Of a stretch of DNA of 64,000 nt, positions 29,166 to 40,737 are shown in pieces (the first letter of the stretch is position 1; every line of letters begins with the position of its first letter). The stretch lies in assembly GCF_001654845.1 (NCBI RefSeq), contig NZ_LXES01000014.1:23589-87588 (forward strand). Reading direction: 5' to 3'. The stretch is from Enterobacter soli ATCC BAA-2102 (GTDB lineage Bacteria; Pseudomonadota; Gammaproteobacteria; Enterobacterales; Enterobacteriaceae). Under the pieces are notes generated by a model. It was not told where the DNA came from. It searched no databases and saw nothing but the letters and a program-made list of their open reading frames with translations. Made by a program: the position numbers and the translations under genes.

Positions 29166-29232
29166 ACTGATAATACTTTCACGCGGTACTGACTACTTCT
29201 CAGACCACCGCAGCTCTAGCGCCGGGACAAAA

Positions 29233-29309
<77 letters not shown>

Positions 29310-29330
29310 TTAGCGCCGTTGCGGGGCTGG

Positions 29331-29359
29331 ATATTACGTACCTCCGTCCCCGCTGTCTA
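29331..29359 (-). promoter_or_regulatory. Promoter of the argX tRNA operon
   Basis: TAGACA (29354-29359) and TAATAT (29331-29336) are 17 bp apart on the minus strand. The discriminator after the -10 is GC-rich (CCAGCCCCGC), the usual sign of stringent control of stable-RNA genes. Confidence 0.75.
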
Positions 29360-29411
29360 GTGCTTTTTTTAAAAAAATGCGCGTTTGGTTATGCTTTGCA
29401 CACTTTGCCGC

Positions 29412-30797
29412 TTATTCCTCCACTTTCTGCGTGGAGGCACGGCGGCCAAGGCCAAACAACTTGTACCCTGCGGTCACGGCGGCCAGGAAGATCATCCCGA
29501 CAAACAGCGACATGCGGGTATCGTCATTAAAGTACATACCGATTAAAACGCAAATCAGGAACGCCATCGTTAAATAGTTCGCCCACGGGAACAGAATGGA
29601 GCGGAACGGATGGCTGGCAATCGCCTTTTTGTGTGCCTGACGGAAACGCAGCTGGCTAATCAGGATCACAAACCACGGGATCATCCCCGGCAACACGCTG
29701 GCGCTATACACGTAGACAAACACGCGCTGTGGATTCGGGATGATGTAGTTCAGGCATGAACCAATCAGCAGGATCACAATCGATACCGCCACGCCCGCAA
29801 CCGGAACGCCTGCACGGGACACTTTCCCCATTGCCGCTGGCAGCTGGTTGTTTTTGGAAAGTGCATACAACATACGGCCGCAGCTGTACATTCCGCTGTT
29901 ACAACCGGACAGCGCAGCCGTCAGGACCACAAAGTTGATGATCCCTGCCGCCGCCGTGATACCAATCTTCGCAAAGGTTAAAACAAACGGGCTACCGGTC
30001 GTACCGATTTCATTCCACGGGAAGATGGTTACGATGACGAAGATCGCGCCCACATAGAAAATCAGGATGCGCCACAGTACCTTGCCTACCGCACTGCGCA
30101 ATGTAACCTGCGGGTTTTTCGCTTCGCCGGCGGTGATACCAATCAGTTCAACACCCTGATAAGAGGCCACGACGATACACAGCGCGGTCAGGAAGCCCTT
30201 CCAGCCACCCGCGAAGAAGCCGCCGTTCTCGGTCAGGTTACCAAAGCCGATGGCGTGTCCGCCGTTGCCAATACCGAAGAAGATCACGCCCAGGCCGACC
30301 ACAATCATCACAATGATGGTGGTGACTTTGATCATCGCGAACCAGAATTCAATCTCACCGTACAGACGCACGGCGGCAAGGTTGGCCAGCGCCACTAACC
30401 CCACGGCGATAAGCGCGGGTATCCACTGGACCATATCCGGGAACCAGAACTGCACGTAGACCCCGATCGCGGTGATTTCCGAGATGCCAACGGCCATCCA
30501 CATAAACCAGTACGACCAGGCGGTCAGGTAGCCAAAGAACGGGCTCATATAGCGGTGCGCGTAAACGGCGAATGAACCGGTCACCGGCTCCAGGAAAAGC
30601 ATTTCGCCCATCGAACGCATGATGAAGAAGACGAACAGCCCGGCGATGATATACGCCAGTAATACAGACGGGCCAGCCCATTTGAGCGTACTTGCGGAGC
30701 CCATAAACAGGCCAACGCCGATAGTGCCGCCCAGCGCTATCAATTCGATATGTCGAGCCTCCAGCCCACGCTGAAGCTCAGGTTTTTTCTCTGCCAT
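29412..30797 (-). CDS. yifK: Amino acid permease YifK (ThrP)
   Basis: A 461-residue APC-superfamily symporter with 12 helices; the E. coli orthologue imports threonine and serine. The family signature [16 protein letters not shown] is in helix 1 and [17 protein letters not shown] in the following segment. Start [20 protein letters not shown]. It lies between the tRNA operon and the enterobacterial common antigen cluster as in E. coli, and all are read in the same direction. A 196-bp gap separates it from wecG, so it has room for its own promoter. Confidence 0.95.
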   Translation of the reverse strand: MAEKKPELQRGLEARHIELIALGGTIGVGLFMGSASTLKWAGPSVLLAYIIAGLFVFFIMRSMGEMLFLEPVTGSFAVYAHRYMSPFFGYLTAWSYWFMWMAVGISEITAIGVYVQFWFPDMVQWIPALIAVGLVALANLAAVRLYGEIEFWFAMIKVTTIIVMIVVGLGVIFFGIGNGGHAIGFGNLTENGGFFAGGWKGFLTALCIVVASYQGVELIGITAGEAKNPQVTLRSAVGKVLWRILIFYVGAIFVIVTIFPWNEIGTTGSPFVLTFAKIGITAAAGIINFVVLTAALSGCNSGMYSCGRMLYALSKNNQLPAAMGKVSRAGVPVAGVAVSIVILLIGSCLNYIIPNPQRVFVYVYSASVLPGMIPWFVILISQLRFRQAHKKAIASHPFRSILFPWANYLTMAFLICVLIGMYFNDDTRMSLFVGMIFLAAVTAGYKLFGLGRRASTQKVEE

Positions 30798-30993
30798 AAA
30801 TCCTCGGTTGTGTTTGCTGTTTCCCGGCTTTTACCGGTTTTATTTTTTTGGGGTACTGAAATATGCGGGGGAATGGTTTCTTAAATTCTGCTAAATGGCA
30901 AACGATGCATTAAAAAAATGAATGTATTGCACAGATACGCAGCAGTTTTGCAGGGGAGTTGCAGCGCGAATAGCATATCGCGCTACATTTTGA

Positions 30994-31734
30994 TTACATT
31001 TTTCCGGTGTAGTGCCAGGTGAGATAGCGCAGCAAACGAATCTGCCGTTTGATACGTGTAGGCTGAGATAACAGGCGATACAGCCACTCCAGCCCCAGGC
31101 GCTGCCACACCTTTGGTGCACGCTTAACATGGCCGGTAAAGACATCGTAAGTGCCGCCCACGCCCATGTAGAGCGCATTCGGGCACACCAGACGGCAATC
31201 ACGCATCAGGATCTCCTGGCGCGGAGACCCCATAGCCACCGTCACTATTTTCGCGCCGCTGTCGCGCACGCGCTCAAACAGCGCCTGCCGGTCTTCCGGT
31301 TTGAAATACCCGTCCTGGCTGCCAACGATATTCACATTCCACTGGCCACGCAGTTTCTGTTCCGTCTGTGCCAGCACGTCCGGCTTACCGCCTATCAGGA
31401 ATACGGGCGTGCCTTCAGCCCCAGCACGCGCCATCAGGGCTTCCCACAGGTCTGCGCCTGCGACACGAGAAACCTGCGCACCCGGGTATTTTTTCCGGAC
31501 AGAACGCACCACGCTGATACCGTCGGCGTATTTAAACTCTGCGGCTTCTATCAGGCTTTTCACTTCAGCGTTATCTTCTATCGCCAGCATCTTTTCTGCG
31601 TTGATGGCCACCAGCGTGCCCGATTTCATCTGCCCTTCGGAGAACAGATAATCCAGCGCGTGTTGCATATCACGCCAGCCGATAAGCTGTATGCCGCGCA
31701 ACGCGTAAAGCGGCGCGGAAGTCGTGTCAGTCAT
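30994..31734 (-). CDS. wecG: UDP-ManNAcA transferase WecG
   Basis: Adds N-acetylmannosaminuronic acid to GlcNAc-PP-undecaprenol, giving lipid II of enterobacterial common antigen (ECA); family GT26 (WecG/TagA/CpsF). The 246 residues match E. coli. The GT26 core is seen as [34 protein letters not shown] and [13 protein letters not shown] basic C-terminal tail ([23 protein letters not shown]) probably binds the inner-membrane face. Last gene of the ECA cluster. Confidence 0.96.
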   Translation of the reverse strand: MTDTTSAPLYALRGIQLIGWRDMQHALDYLFSEGQMKSGTLVAINAEKMLAIEDNAEVKSLIEAAEFKYADGISVVRSVRKKYPGAQVSRVAGADLWEALMARAGAEGTPVFLIGGKPDVLAQTEQKLRGQWNVNIVGSQDGYFKPEDRQALFERVRDSGAKIVTVAMGSPRQEILMRDCRLVCPNALYMGVGGTYDVFTGHVKRAPKVWQRLGLEWLYRLLSQPTRIKRQIRLLRYLTWHYTGKM

Positions 31735-31745
31735 AACATCCTTAC

Positions 31746-33098
31746 TCAGACTTGCGAAAGCGTTCTGCTACCGCGTGGCTCGCGTTTATGCACAAGCCCC
31801 GCACTGTCAAATAACCAGTACAACAGTTTTGCCAGCAGCAGGCAGACGCCGAAAATTACCATGAAGAAAACCACGCGCGACACGAACGAATCCAGACCTT
31901 CGCGCGCCAGAACGATCATATTGAAAATGGCCCCAAAACAGAAACTGTGCAATATTGCTGCTTTGTAGCGATTAGTCTCTTCATTGCCGCGCTGGTAAAG
32001 CCAGTCAAACCACTTAATGATTAACCCGACCACCACCGCGCCCGGCAGGATAAACCATGTCCCGCCCATCACCACCAGCGAACCAATCAGCGTAGGTGAA
32101 ATTGCCAGCCCTGAGTGGTTGTTGAGGACTTCCCAGGTGAAGTAGTTCGCCGTATTCAGCACAATACCTGGGCGGTCAGGCCACAGCCACGTCGGAATAA
32201 AGACGTAGAAATCACGCACAATCGGCGCCAGACCCTGGAAATCAATCTTGTCGTAGTTTTGCAGCAACAGCGCCAGGTTTTCCCACGGCGAGAAGGTATC
32301 GCGCGTGAGGTACAGGAAGGTGTAAAACGCCTCATCGCCGGCCACGTTCATCCCGTAGCGTTTGAGCGCCAGCCAGAACATCCCCACGATGCCAAACACC
32401 CCTGCCGCCACCAGCATCCATAAAGAGATCCAGCCGCGAATGATGCCGATGAACAGGAAGATGGCGAACGCGATGATGATGTTGGCGCGCGTACCGCCAA
32501 CAATCATGTAGGTCAGCACGCCAAACGCGACAGTACTGACCAGGAAAAACAGCCAGGCTTTGCTGTCCTGACGCAGGAAAAAGACCACCAGCATCGCCGG
32601 GATGAAGAAGTAGAAGAAGCGCTTAAGTGCCACGCCTGAGACTTCTGCGGAAAATATCTGGCTGTAGGACTGCAACTTAAACAGCAGAAAACCGTTATGC
32701 ATAAAGAAGATGCCCACACTCACCAGAGCAATGGTCATCAGCATCACCCATGTCAGATGCGTCTCTACCCGGTTCATGGTAAAGAGCGCCCGGCGTGGCG
32801 CAGTCTCTTTTGCTGACCGCAGTCGGGTCTTATACGTGACGTAGTAAACCGCGTAGAAACAGGTTGCCGACAGTAATGCCTGCATCAGGATCTCCGGCGG
32901 GGCGACACTCACGTCAAACCGGAAAACCAAAATACTGGTCAGCGGGAAACCAAAGTAAAAGGTCAGCAGGAACAGCAGCGAGAAAAAGACGTTGAAATTA
33001 AAGCGCACGCGCCGGAATTCAAACCAGGTCAGCGTGGCAATAAATAAGGCGCTCAGAAGCCAAATCACCAACAAGCCGCTAAATTGCAACTGGCTCAT
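31746..33098 (-). CDS. wzyE: ECA polymerase WzyE
   Basis: Inner-membrane polymerase that joins ECA trisaccharide repeats on undecaprenyl-PP at the periplasmic face. The 450-residue form starts at [13 protein letters not shown]; this ATG overlaps the wecF stop by 4 bp (ATGA). A longer frame to 33137 only reads back into wecF. About 11-12 hydrophobic helices with a large periplasmic loop ([23 protein letters not shown] region) are typical of Wzy proteins. Confidence 0.96.
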   Translation of the reverse strand: MSQLQFSGLLVIWLLSALFIATLTWFEFRRVRFNFNVFFSLLFLLTFYFGFPLTSILVFRFDVSVAPPEILMQALLSATCFYAVYYVTYKTRLRSAKETAPRRALFTMNRVETHLTWVMLMTIALVSVGIFFMHNGFLLFKLQSYSQIFSAEVSGVALKRFFYFFIPAMLVVFFLRQDSKAWLFFLVSTVAFGVLTYMIVGGTRANIIIAFAIFLFIGIIRGWISLWMLVAAGVFGIVGMFWLALKRYGMNVAGDEAFYTFLYLTRDTFSPWENLALLLQNYDKIDFQGLAPIVRDFYVFIPTWLWPDRPGIVLNTANYFTWEVLNNHSGLAISPTLIGSLVVMGGTWFILPGAVVVGLIIKWFDWLYQRGNEETNRYKAAILHSFCFGAIFNMIVLAREGLDSFVSRVVFFMVIFGVCLLLAKLLYWLFDSAGLVHKREPRGSRTLSQV

Positions 33099-34174
33099 GC
33101 ATTGTCTCCTGAAGCGATACGCAGTGCGCGATGCCACGGCGTGAGGTAATTCGGGCTGAAAAAGTCGATGGTATTTTTGTCCACCAGCGCCAGCTGACGC
33201 TGCGCTTCACGCACCACATCCACGGTCAGCGTGTCTGAGGTAAACAGCACCGGCAGATGCTGCGCGGCCATATCCTGCCAGAACGGGTTTTCGCGATTAA
33301 GCACGCACGGAATACCAGCCTGAATAAGCAGGCACAACGTGCCGATCCCCTGCTGGCGGGCAAAGATAAAATACCCCAGGTCGCACCGGCGCAACAGCGC
33401 GAGGTAGTCATCAAATTCCAGCTTATCACTGAGAATTTGCAGGTTCTGCGCACTAAACAGTGCCAGCCCCTGCTGACGTACTTCGTCGATATACGCGTGA
33501 TTATTCGCCGGATAACCCATCGGCACAATGACATTCACCGTATCGCCAAACTGGCGATGTATCGCCTTCAGGGCCGCGACATGTTCGTTACTGCGATCGC
33601 CGGAGTTGCCCACCAGAATCGTCAGTTTGCCTTCCCGCGCGACATCATTTGCCATGTTGTTTAGCGCCGGGTTCATCCGGGTCGGGAAATAGAGCAGCTC
33701 CCCCCGCACGTTCGGATGCAGTCGGGCAAAGTAACTGAGGTCGCCTCGGGTGGCAAAAACACAGCCCACGCGCCCCTGCGCCATCCTTCTTAGCGGATAG
33801 AAGAGACGGAATTTCCAGCCACGGGACACTTCATACAGATCCGCGCCCCAGATATGCCAGCTGCACTGAGAGGGTTTAATCCCACCGCTTAACAGCGCCA
33901 GCCACAGGCCGGTGTTGAACTGACCGTGGAAAAAGAACCGTTGTTCGCGGTTGGTTTTTGCTCTGGCTACAACCGCTTTTGCCAGCGCGGTCTTATCCGG
34001 CCAGAAGGTCACGTTTAGCGCCGGGTAAGCCGCGCTCAGGCCATTCTCCTGGCCTGCAACCATAAACTCGCGCGCATCCGTGTTGCCGGATGCCAGCTCA
34101 TCATTGAAAAACCGTAGAACGGTCTGGTTATGGTGTGGGATGTCCGATCCCAGAATGTGAATCAGTGCAGTCAT
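33095..34174 (-). CDS. wecF: TDP-Fuc4NAc transferase WecF
   Basis: Completes the ECA repeat by adding 4-acetamido-4,6-dideoxygalactose to lipid II, producing lipid III (family GT56). The 359 residues equal E. coli WecF (RffT). Sequences such as [33 protein letters not shown] and [25 protein letters not shown] are characteristic. It overlaps wzxE by 4 bp upstream and wzyE by 4 bp downstream, pointing to translational coupling in the cluster. Confidence 0.96.
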   Translation of the reverse strand: MTALIHILGSDIPHHNQTVLRFFNDELASGNTDAREFMVAGQENGLSAAYPALNVTFWPDKTALAKAVVARAKTNREQRFFFHGQFNTGLWLALLSGGIKPSQCSWHIWGADLYEVSRGWKFRLFYPLRRMAQGRVGCVFATRGDLSYFARLHPNVRGELLYFPTRMNPALNNMANDVAREGKLTILVGNSGDRSNEHVAALKAIHRQFGDTVNVIVPMGYPANNHAYIDEVRQQGLALFSAQNLQILSDKLEFDDYLALLRRCDLGYFIFARQQGIGTLCLLIQAGIPCVLNRENPFWQDMAAQHLPVLFTSDTLTVDVVREAQRQLALVDKNTIDFFSPNYLTPWHRALRIASGDNA

Positions 34175-35421
34175 GCGCGTTTACGCCAAAGTAAAAATAC
34201 GCCGCAACAGGCAGCGAAATAAACAATGTAAGTTGCCATATAGGCCTGTGCCGCCCCCAGAGCGCCGTGCGCAGGGATCAGCCAGTGAGAGAACGCAGTG
34301 AGTAGCGTAAATTGGCTAATCTCCGCCAGGATATACAACCGCAGCGAGGCTTTTGCTATCACCAGATAGCCGAATACGTAAGCACCTACTTTCAATACAT
34401 CGCCCACCAGCTGCCAGGCAAACAGGTCGCGCATAGCGGTGAACTTCGCTGAGAACAGCAGCCAGATGGCAACATCACGCAACAGCCAGACGGTAAAACT
34501 GGCAACCGCAACAGCAGGAAGCACAAAACGCAGGGAGCGGATTATCTCACGCGTAATCTCTTTTCTTTCGGTCAGGCGCGATAAGGTTGGCAGCAACCAG
34601 ACGCTAAAGGAAGCCGTTATAAATTGGAGGTAGGCATCAGAAATGCTGCTCACGCCCTGCCAAATCCCCACTTCATCCCAGCTGTAATGCGCGGCCAGCA
34701 GGTTTCGCATCATCACGTAAGCCACTGGAATGGTTACCGAAGTGATGAGCGCCATCAGGGTAAATTTCCCGAGCTGCCCCGCCAGCGCCTTGTCCCACTG
34801 CGGCTTGAGGTAGTGCAGCGGAATAGTCCCCCGACGCATCAGCATAAACGCGGCCGGCACCACAACCAGCGCCGGAACCAGCGCCAGGCCTAACAGAGCC
34901 CCTTCATAACCGCCCAGAAGAAAACAAAAGTAGTAGGCAATCACCCCAATGATGCTGCCGAGGATCAGCGCCAGCGCGTTGCCGGCGGCGTCGCGAAAAC
35001 CTTTCATCAGCGCCAGCAGCAGGTTTGCCCAGGCAATCCCCATCTGCACCAGCGCAACCAGCCGCACCAACCCCTGATAGTCGGCATGGCCAAACAGCCC
35101 CTGGCTGATGGGCGCTGAAGCCAGCAGGAAGACAACGGCCAACAGCGTAGAAAAGCCCAGCACCATCGCTGATGAGGTTCCCACCACAGAACGCAGTTTT
35201 TCCGCATCATCATGATGCTGCGCGACAAATTTGGTCACGCCGTTGAAAATTCCGGCACCAGCCAGAACGCCAAGTACCGTGACCAGCTGACGAAAATTCC
35301 CCGCCAGCCCAACACCTGAAGGGCCAAATGACACGGCCAGCAGCTTGACGACCAGTAATCCGGCGCCAATTTTTACAAGTGTGGACGCGGCGGTCCACAC
35401 CGATGCTTTTGCCAGAGACAT
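34171..35421 (-). CDS. wzxE: ECA lipid III flippase WzxE
   Basis: Polysaccharide-exporter (MOP superfamily) flippase that moves lipid III across the inner membrane. The 416 residues match E. coli, with about 12 helices. The N-terminus [21 protein letters not shown] sets the start. It lies 1 bp after the wecE stop and overlaps wecF by 4 bp. The ORF is intact throughout. Confidence 0.96.
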   Translation of the reverse strand: MSLAKASVWTAASTLVKIGAGLLVVKLLAVSFGPSGVGLAGNFRQLVTVLGVLAGAGIFNGVTKFVAQHHDDAEKLRSVVGTSSAMVLGFSTLLAVVFLLASAPISQGLFGHADYQGLVRLVALVQMGIAWANLLLALMKGFRDAAGNALALILGSIIGVIAYYFCFLLGGYEGALLGLALVPALVVVPAAFMLMRRGTIPLHYLKPQWDKALAGQLGKFTLMALITSVTIPVAYVMMRNLLAAHYSWDEVGIWQGVSSISDAYLQFITASFSVWLLPTLSRLTERKEITREIIRSLRFVLPAVAVASFTVWLLRDVAIWLLFSAKFTAMRDLFAWQLVGDVLKVGAYVFGYLVIAKASLRLYILAEISQFTLLTAFSHWLIPAHGALGAAQAYMATYIVYFAACCGVFLLWRKRA

Positions 35422-35422
35422 A

Positions 35423-36553
35423 TCAGCCGAAATAACTCAGGAGGGTATTAATCACCGTACGCTGGTTAACCGGCGCGAGGTTGTAGAACAGTGGCAGGCG
35501 AAGCAAACGCTCACTTTCCTGCGTAGTATAACGGTCTTCACCGGCAAACACCCCGAAGGCTTCACCAGCCGGGCTGCTGTGCAGCGGAATGTAATGGAAT
35601 ACCGCCATAATTTCAGCTTCTTTGAGCCACGCAATCAGCTGGCCGCGGTCATTGTTATCGCGCAGCTTGATGTAGAACATATGGGCGTTGTGGACGCAGT
35701 CAGCCGGAATGGTCGGCAGCTCAATACGTCCGGCTTTTGCCAGCGGCTCCAGCGCATCATAGTAGGTTTGCCACAGCGTCAGACGCTGCTGGTTAATGCG
35801 CTCTGCGGCTTCCAGCTGTGCCCACAGGTATGCCGCCTGTAAGTCCGCCATCAGGTAGCTGGACCCAATATCGCGCCAGGTGTATTTGTCCACCTGGCCG
35901 CGGAAGAACTGGCTACGGTTGGTGCCTTTTTCGCGGATAACCTCAGCACGCTCGACCAGCGCGCGGTCGTTAATCAACGTCGCGCCGCCTTCACCGCCCG
36001 CGGTGTAGTTCTTGGTTTCGTGGAAACTAAAACAGCCGATATGGCCAATCGTCCCGAGCGCACGGCCTTTGTAGGTGGACATCACACCCTGTGCGGCATC
36101 TTCCACCACGAACAGGTTATGCTTTTTGGCAATCGCCATGATGGTGTCCATTTCACAGGCCACACCCGCATAGTGAACCGGGACAATCGCCCGCGTTTTC
36201 TCGGTGATCGCCTCTTCAATCAGCGTTTCGTCGATGTTCATGGTATCCGGGCGGATATCCACAAACACAATTTTGGCTCCGCGCAGCACAAACGCGTTGG
36301 CCGTGGAAACAAAGGTGTAGCTCGGCATGATCACTTCGTCGCCAGGCTGGATATCCAGCAACAGCGCGGCCATTTCCAGCGAAGCCGTGCAGGATGGGGT
36401 CAGCAGGACTTTAGCACTGTGAAAACGTTGTTCCATCCACTGCTGGCAGCGACGGGTAAAACCGCCATCACCGCAAAGTTTGCCGCTGCCCATGGCAGAC
36501 TGCATATAGTCGAGTTCGGTTCCCACTACGGGAGGCGCGTTAAATGGAATCAT
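35423..36553 (-). CDS. wecE: dTDP-4-amino-4,6-dideoxygalactose transaminase WecE
   Basis: PLP enzyme of the DegT/DnrJ/EryC1 family that makes dTDP-Fuc4N from dTDP-4-keto-6-deoxyglucose. The 376-residue protein starts at MIPFNAPPVVGTELDYMQSA; a 16-residue extension to 36601 reads into wecD and is rejected. The Schiff-base lysine is in FHETKNYTAGGEGG, and the PLP-contact sequence is VEDAAQGV. It follows wecD by 4 bp. Confidence 0.96.
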   Translation of the reverse strand: MIPFNAPPVVGTELDYMQSAMGSGKLCGDGGFTRRCQQWMEQRFHSAKVLLTPSCTASLEMAALLLDIQPGDEVIMPSYTFVSTANAFVLRGAKIVFVDIRPDTMNIDETLIEEAITEKTRAIVPVHYAGVACEMDTIMAIAKKHNLFVVEDAAQGVMSTYKGRALGTIGHIGCFSFHETKNYTAGGEGGATLINDRALVERAEVIREKGTNRSQFFRGQVDKYTWRDIGSSYLMADLQAAYLWAQLEAAERINQQRLTLWQTYYDALEPLAKAGRIELPTIPADCVHNAHMFYIKLRDNNDRGQLIAWLKEAEIMAVFHYIPLHSSPAGEAFGVFAGEDRYTTQESERLLRLPLFYNLAPVNQRTVINTLLSYFG

Positions 36554-36557
36554 CTTG

Positions 36558-37241
36558 TCACCTGTATAACCAGTAAGCGGTTGCGTCGACGTTGGCGCCA
36601 CTCGCGATATAACGTTTAAGCGCGGCGGTGTTGCCCATTTGGGTCGCCACCCGCAAAGTTGAAAGTTGATGTTGCTGCGCCCAGTGCAGCGCCGCCTGCA
36701 TGAGTTTGTCGCCCATGCCCCGCCCGGCTAATAAACCGATACGCGCGTCCTGCTCATTGAGCTTACGCAGCGAGACAAATCCCTGGATCTGACCATCCGG
36801 CGCGCGGAACACCAGGCAAACATGGTCAAACGTGCCCTTTACGGCATTCTCTATCCACTGAGCATAAAAACGGCCGCTGTCCTCGGGTGCATACCACGGA
36901 GTGCGGAAACGGCTTTGGGCAAAAGCCAGCGCTGCCATCTGACGCAGCACCGGGATATCCTCTGCGGTTGCGGGTTCAGCCCCAGGCGAGACGTATTGAG
37001 CCACGGCGATAGAGAGGTCAACCTCACCCTCTACCAGCTGAAATCCGTGCTGCTGGAGTGCATCCAGCAGGTCGCTGCGTCCCGCCGGAATTTTGGCCTG
37101 CACGCGCTGCCACGCAGCAAAGTCCGCTGCTGCGAGCGCCGGCGCATCATCGCGCAGACGCACAATGGCTGAAGGCAGGCCGAAAAAGGTGCTTTCCCAC
37201 TGAAGGGACTCAAGCACCCCGTTGAGGTCACTCAACGCCAC
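36558..37241 (-). CDS. wecD: dTDP-fucosamine acetyltransferase WecD
   Basis: GNAT acetyltransferase that acetylates dTDP-Fuc4N to dTDP-Fuc4NAc. The frame opens at a GTG that overlaps the wecC stop region by 10 bp and gives 227 residues (E. coli: 224). The GNAT acetyl-CoA loop is [19 protein letters not shown], and the C-terminal motif [26 protein letters not shown] is conserved. The N-terminal 60 residues are the least conserved part of the ECA cluster, so the exact start remains open; a GTG at residue 9 is an alternative. Confidence 0.9.
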   Translation of the reverse strand: MALSDLNGVLESLQWESTFFGLPSAIVRLRDDAPALAAADFAAWQRVQAKIPAGRSDLLDALQQHGFQLVEGEVDLSIAVAQYVSPGAEPATAEDIPVLRQMAALAFAQSRFRTPWYAPEDSGRFYAQWIENAVKGTFDHVCLVFRAPDGQIQGFVSLRKLNEQDARIGLLAGRGMGDKLMQAALHWAQQHQLSTLRVATQMGNTAALKRYIASGANVDATAYWLYR

Positions 37242-38494
37242 ACGCCTTTCGTATCAACAATATATTGCTGACGTACGGCATCACCGGAGATGGCTTTAAA
37301 CGCTTTGTGATCCACCAGCAATACCAGCACATCCGCCGTTGCCAGCGCGTCATCTAACGCCGTAAGCGTGCAATGGCCCGCCAGTTTTGCCGGAAGCTCA
37401 TGAATGTTCGGCTCAACCACCAGCGTTTCACCGCTGTGCCATTCGGCGATCATCTCAGCAATTTCCATTGCCGGGCTTTCACGCAGATCGTCGATGTTGG
37501 GTTTGAATGCCAGACCAAAACAGGCGATTTTCAGCTCATCAGCCCGTTTGCCGCTGTCTGCCAGGCAATCGGCGACCGTGGCTTTAACCTGGTTTAACAC
37601 CCAGTGTGGTTTGCTGTCGTTCACTTCACGGGCGGTACGAATCAGACGCGCCTGTGCCGGGTTTTGCGCCACGATGAACCACGGGTCGACGGCAATACAG
37701 TGCCCGCCCACGCCAGGACCTGGCTGAAGGATATTCACACGCGGATGGCGATTCGCCAGGCTAATCAGTTCCCAGACGTTAATCCCCTGATCGGCACAAA
37801 TCAGCGACAGTTCGTTCGCAAAGGCGATGTTAACGTCACGGAAGCTGTTTTCCGTCAGCTTGCACATTTCGGCGGTGCGGGAGTTCGTCACCACACATTC
37901 GCCTTCAAGGAAAATCTTGTACAGCGTGCTGGCGCGTTCAGAGCAGACCGGCGTCATTCCGCCAATCACGCGGTCGTTTTTAATCAGCTCGACCATCACC
38001 TGCCCTGGCAGCACACGCTCCGGGCAGTAGGCGATGTTGACATCAGCCTGTTCGCCCGCCTGCTGTGGGAAGCTCAAATCCGGGCGGGCTTCTGCCAGCC
38101 ACTGTGCCATCTGTTCCGTAGCGCCCACCGGAGAGGTCGACTCCAGGATTACCAATGCGCCTTTTTTCAGCACCGGGGCAATGGATTTTGCTGCGGCCTC
38201 AACGTAGACCATGTCAGGTTCATGATCGCCTTTGAACGGCGTTGGCACCGCAATCAGGAAGGCATCTGCCTCCACCGGCGTGGTGCTGGCTTTCAGGAAT
38301 CCGCCCTCAACGGCGGCCTTAACCACGCGGTCGAGATCCGGCTCCACAATATGAATTTCGCCACGGTTAATGGTTTCCACCGCGCGCGCATTGATGTCCA
38401 CGCCTACAACCTGTTTTTGACGAGAGGCAAAGGCCGCCGCAGTGGGCAGTCCAATGTAGCCAAGACCAATGACAGAGATGGTAGTAAAACTCAT
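37232..38494 (-). CDS. wecC: UDP-ManNAc dehydrogenase WecC
   Basis: NAD-dependent oxidation of UDP-ManNAc to UDP-ManNAcA for ECA. The 420 residues match E. coli. The Rossmann motif [14 protein letters not shown] is at the N-terminus, the catalytic-cysteine segment has the form [14 protein letters not shown], and [20 protein letters not shown] belongs to the C-terminal UDP-binding domain. It starts within the wecB stop (4-bp overlap) and ends 10 bp inside wecD. Confidence 0.97.
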   Translation of the reverse strand: MSFTTISVIGLGYIGLPTAAAFASRQKQVVGVDINARAVETINRGEIHIVEPDLDRVVKAAVEGGFLKASTTPVEADAFLIAVPTPFKGDHEPDMVYVEAAAKSIAPVLKKGALVILESTSPVGATEQMAQWLAEARPDLSFPQQAGEQADVNIAYCPERVLPGQVMVELIKNDRVIGGMTPVCSERASTLYKIFLEGECVVTNSRTAEMCKLTENSFRDVNIAFANELSLICADQGINVWELISLANRHPRVNILQPGPGVGGHCIAVDPWFIVAQNPAQARLIRTAREVNDSKPHWVLNQVKATVADCLADSGKRADELKIACFGLAFKPNIDDLRESPAMEIAEMIAEWHSGETLVVEPNIHELPAKLAGHCTLTALDDALATADVLVLLVDHKAFKAISGDAVRQQYIVDTKGVWR

Positions 38495-39621
38495 AGCGAT
38501 ACCCGATTGTGTTTAAGTGCGTGCAAAATACGACTACAAGCCTGCCCATCGCCATACGGGTTATGGGCCCGGCTCATCGCCTGATACTCTTCTTCGTCGT
38601 GCAGCAAGCGCGTGACTTGTTCGACGATATGACGGGTGTCCGTGCCCACCAGGCGTACCGTGCCGGCTTTCACCGCTTCGGGGCGTTCTGTGGTTTCACG
38701 CATCACCAGCACCGGCTTGCCAAGCGAAGGCGCTTCTTCCTGAATACCGCCGGAATCCGTCAGGATCAGCCAGGCATGGTTCATCAGCCAGACAAACGGC
38801 ATGTAATCCTGCGGTTCAATCAGGAACACGTTCTCTACGTGACCCAGAATACGGTTCACCGGCTCGCTGACGTTAGGGTTGAGATGCACCGGATAAACAA
38901 TTTGTACGTCTTTGTTTTCTGCGGCGATCTCGGCCAGCGCATGGCAAATTTGCTCAAAACCCCGGCCGAAGCTTTCACGACGGTGGCCGGTGACCAGAAT
39001 GGTCTTTTTATCGTTGCTCAGGAACGGATAGCGCGCAGTCAGCTCGCTTTGCAGGCTGTCATTCGTCAGCACACGATCGCGCACCCAAATCAGCGCATCA
39101 ATGACGGTATTTCCGGTGACGAAAATTTTCTTATCCGCGATATTTTCGCACAGCAAATTCTGACGGGAGTTTTCCGTTGGCGCGAAATGGTACATCGCCA
39201 GGTGTCCGGTCAGCGTGCGGTTGGCTTCTTCTGGCCACGGTGAGTAGAGATTACCGGTACGCAGCCCTGCTTCAACATGGCCAACGGGAATACGCTGATA
39301 AAACGCCGCCAGGCTGGTCGCAACCGTCGTTGTGGTGTCGCCATGCACAAGCACGACGTCAGGCTTAAACGACTCCAGAATGGGTTTCAGCCCTTCCAGA
39401 ATACGGCAGGTAATCTCCGTCAGCCCTTGCCCCGGTTTCATGATATTCAGATCGTAATCCGGGACGATGGAAAAGAGCGTTAACACCTGATCGAGCATCT
39501 CCCGGTGCTGGGCAGTGACACACACTTTCGCTTCAAAATCAGGGTCCCTGGCCAGCGCATGAACCAGAGGTGCCATCTTAATGGCCTCCGGCCGGGTGCC
39601 AAATACGGTTAGTACTTTCAC
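38491..39621 (-). CDS. wecB: UDP-GlcNAc 2-epimerase WecB
   Basis: Non-hydrolysing epimerase converting UDP-GlcNAc to UDP-ManNAc. The 376 residues equal E. coli Wec[24 protein letters not shown] is the family N-terminus; [35 protein letters not shown] and [22 protein letters not shown] are the substrate-binding motifs. It is 57 bp downstream of wzzE and overlaps wecC by 4 bp. Confidence 0.97.
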   Translation of the reverse strand: MKVLTVFGTRPEAIKMAPLVHALARDPDFEAKVCVTAQHREMLDQVLTLFSIVPDYDLNIMKPGQGLTEITCRILEGLKPILESFKPDVVLVHGDTTTTVATSLAAFYQRIPVGHVEAGLRTGNLYSPWPEEANRTLTGHLAMYHFAPTENSRQNLLCENIADKKIFVTGNTVIDALIWVRDRVLTNDSLQSELTARYPFLSNDKKTILVTGHRRESFGRGFEQICHALAEIAAENKDVQIVYPVHLNPNVSEPVNRILGHVENVFLIEPQDYMPFVWLMNHAWLILTDSGGIQEEAPSLGKPVLVMRETTERPEAVKAGTVRLVGTDTRHIVEQVTRLLHDEEEYQAMSRAHNPYGDGQACSRILHALKHNRVSL

Positions 39622-39678
39622 ATCGATTCTCTTCGATTAGCCGATGAAGGCAGTCAGCCTTCATCGTAGACGGCCTTC

Positions 39679-40725
39679 TTAATTTCTGCGGCGACGTGAT
39701 AACGCCACGCCCGCGCCAGTCAGAGCGCCAACAATTCCCCACATAATCATCAGGAACGCGCGGCGAGGACTATCGCGTTTTACAGGTTCTTCAGGCGTAC
39801 GCAAATAACGATAGGTCTGAAAACGTGGGTCCAGAGTCGGACCGACATTCAGGGTGTTCAGCATCGCGCGATTTTGATCGTAATCGAGGTCAAAATCTGG
39901 CCCGACAGCCTGTAGGTTTTCCAGGCGCGCCTGCAACATTGGGCGTCCAAGCAGGAACATTTCGGAATCAGGGAGTTCATCAGCCGGAACGTCCGTTTCG
40001 CTGCGCGAGATGTTGCGTTGTTCCGCAATCTTCAGCGCCTGCTCAATATTGTGTACCCGACGGGCGAAGATCGCTTTTGCCACTTCTTCCTGACGCTTAA
40101 CCTGCGCTTTCATCTGAATGGTACGCGCAGCCCATGCGCCTTTAAGCTCATCATTCAGATGGCTTGCCGCACGCTGGCTGGCAAAGGCCACATACTGACG
40201 CAGCAGATTATTGGCATCCGGCGCCGTTTCGGCCACCAGCTTCACGTTGTCGTTCAGGTTGCGCAGCGCATCCCCTGGCGTGAACTGGATGTTGTTAATC
40301 ATGTCATCCAGCAGCCCGGCATCGACTTTACTGTTACCGACCATGCGCTGCTTGTAATAATCAGTCTGGGACCAGAAATCACGACGGGTATCCCAGGACG
40401 CCAGTTGCATCACGAACTCTTTATAGGCCTCATCCATCACGGAAGCCTGGTCTGGCGTGGCCAGATTCGCTTTGATATCCAGATTACGCAGGAACTGCTG
40501 CTGCGAGTAGAACCCGCCGAGCATGTTGACCGTTGGTCTGTCTGTAATGGCGGTTGCGCTCCACTCCTGTTTTGCAAAGAAGGTGTAGGCGAGCGCGATT
40601 AACGCGAACCCTAACGCAACGCCTGCAATCCACAGTTTGCCCGCCCATAAAACGCGGAACAAGCCACGTATATCCAGCTCATTCTCGGTCATCTCTGATT
40701 TAGCTCCCGCCAACGGTTGAGTCAT
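39679..40725 (-). CDS. wzzE: ECA chain-length regulator WzzE
   Basis: Polysaccharide co-polymerase of the PCP-1 type that sets ECA chain length. The 348 residues have a membrane helix near each end (about 30-50 and 320-342) with a long periplasmic helical domain between. The C-terminal proline/glycine-rich segment EEPVKRDSPRRAFLMIMWGIVGALTGAG is the family mark. The ATG giving MTQPLAGAKSE is preferred over a GTG one codon upstream. It lies 12 bp after wecA. Confidence 0.95.
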   Translation of the reverse strand: MTQPLAGAKSEMTENELDIRGLFRVLWAGKLWIAGVALGFALIALAYTFFAKQEWSATAITDRPTVNMLGGFYSQQQFLRNLDIKANLATPDQASVMDEAYKEFVMQLASWDTRRDFWSQTDYYKQRMVGNSKVDAGLLDDMINNIQFTPGDALRNLNDNVKLVAETAPDANNLLRQYVAFASQRAASHLNDELKGAWAARTIQMKAQVKRQEEVAKAIFARRVHNIEQALKIAEQRNISRSETDVPADELPDSEMFLLGRPMLQARLENLQAVGPDFDLDYDQNRAMLNTLNVGPTLDPRFQTYRYLRTPEEPVKRDSPRRAFLMIMWGIVGALTGAGVALSRRRRN

Positions 40726-40737
40726 CACGATCCCAGT

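Noticed and set aside
37604..38584. 326-codon ORF antisense to wecC
   Set aside because: Shadow frame in GC-rich coding DNA; the opposite strand is a clear WecC.
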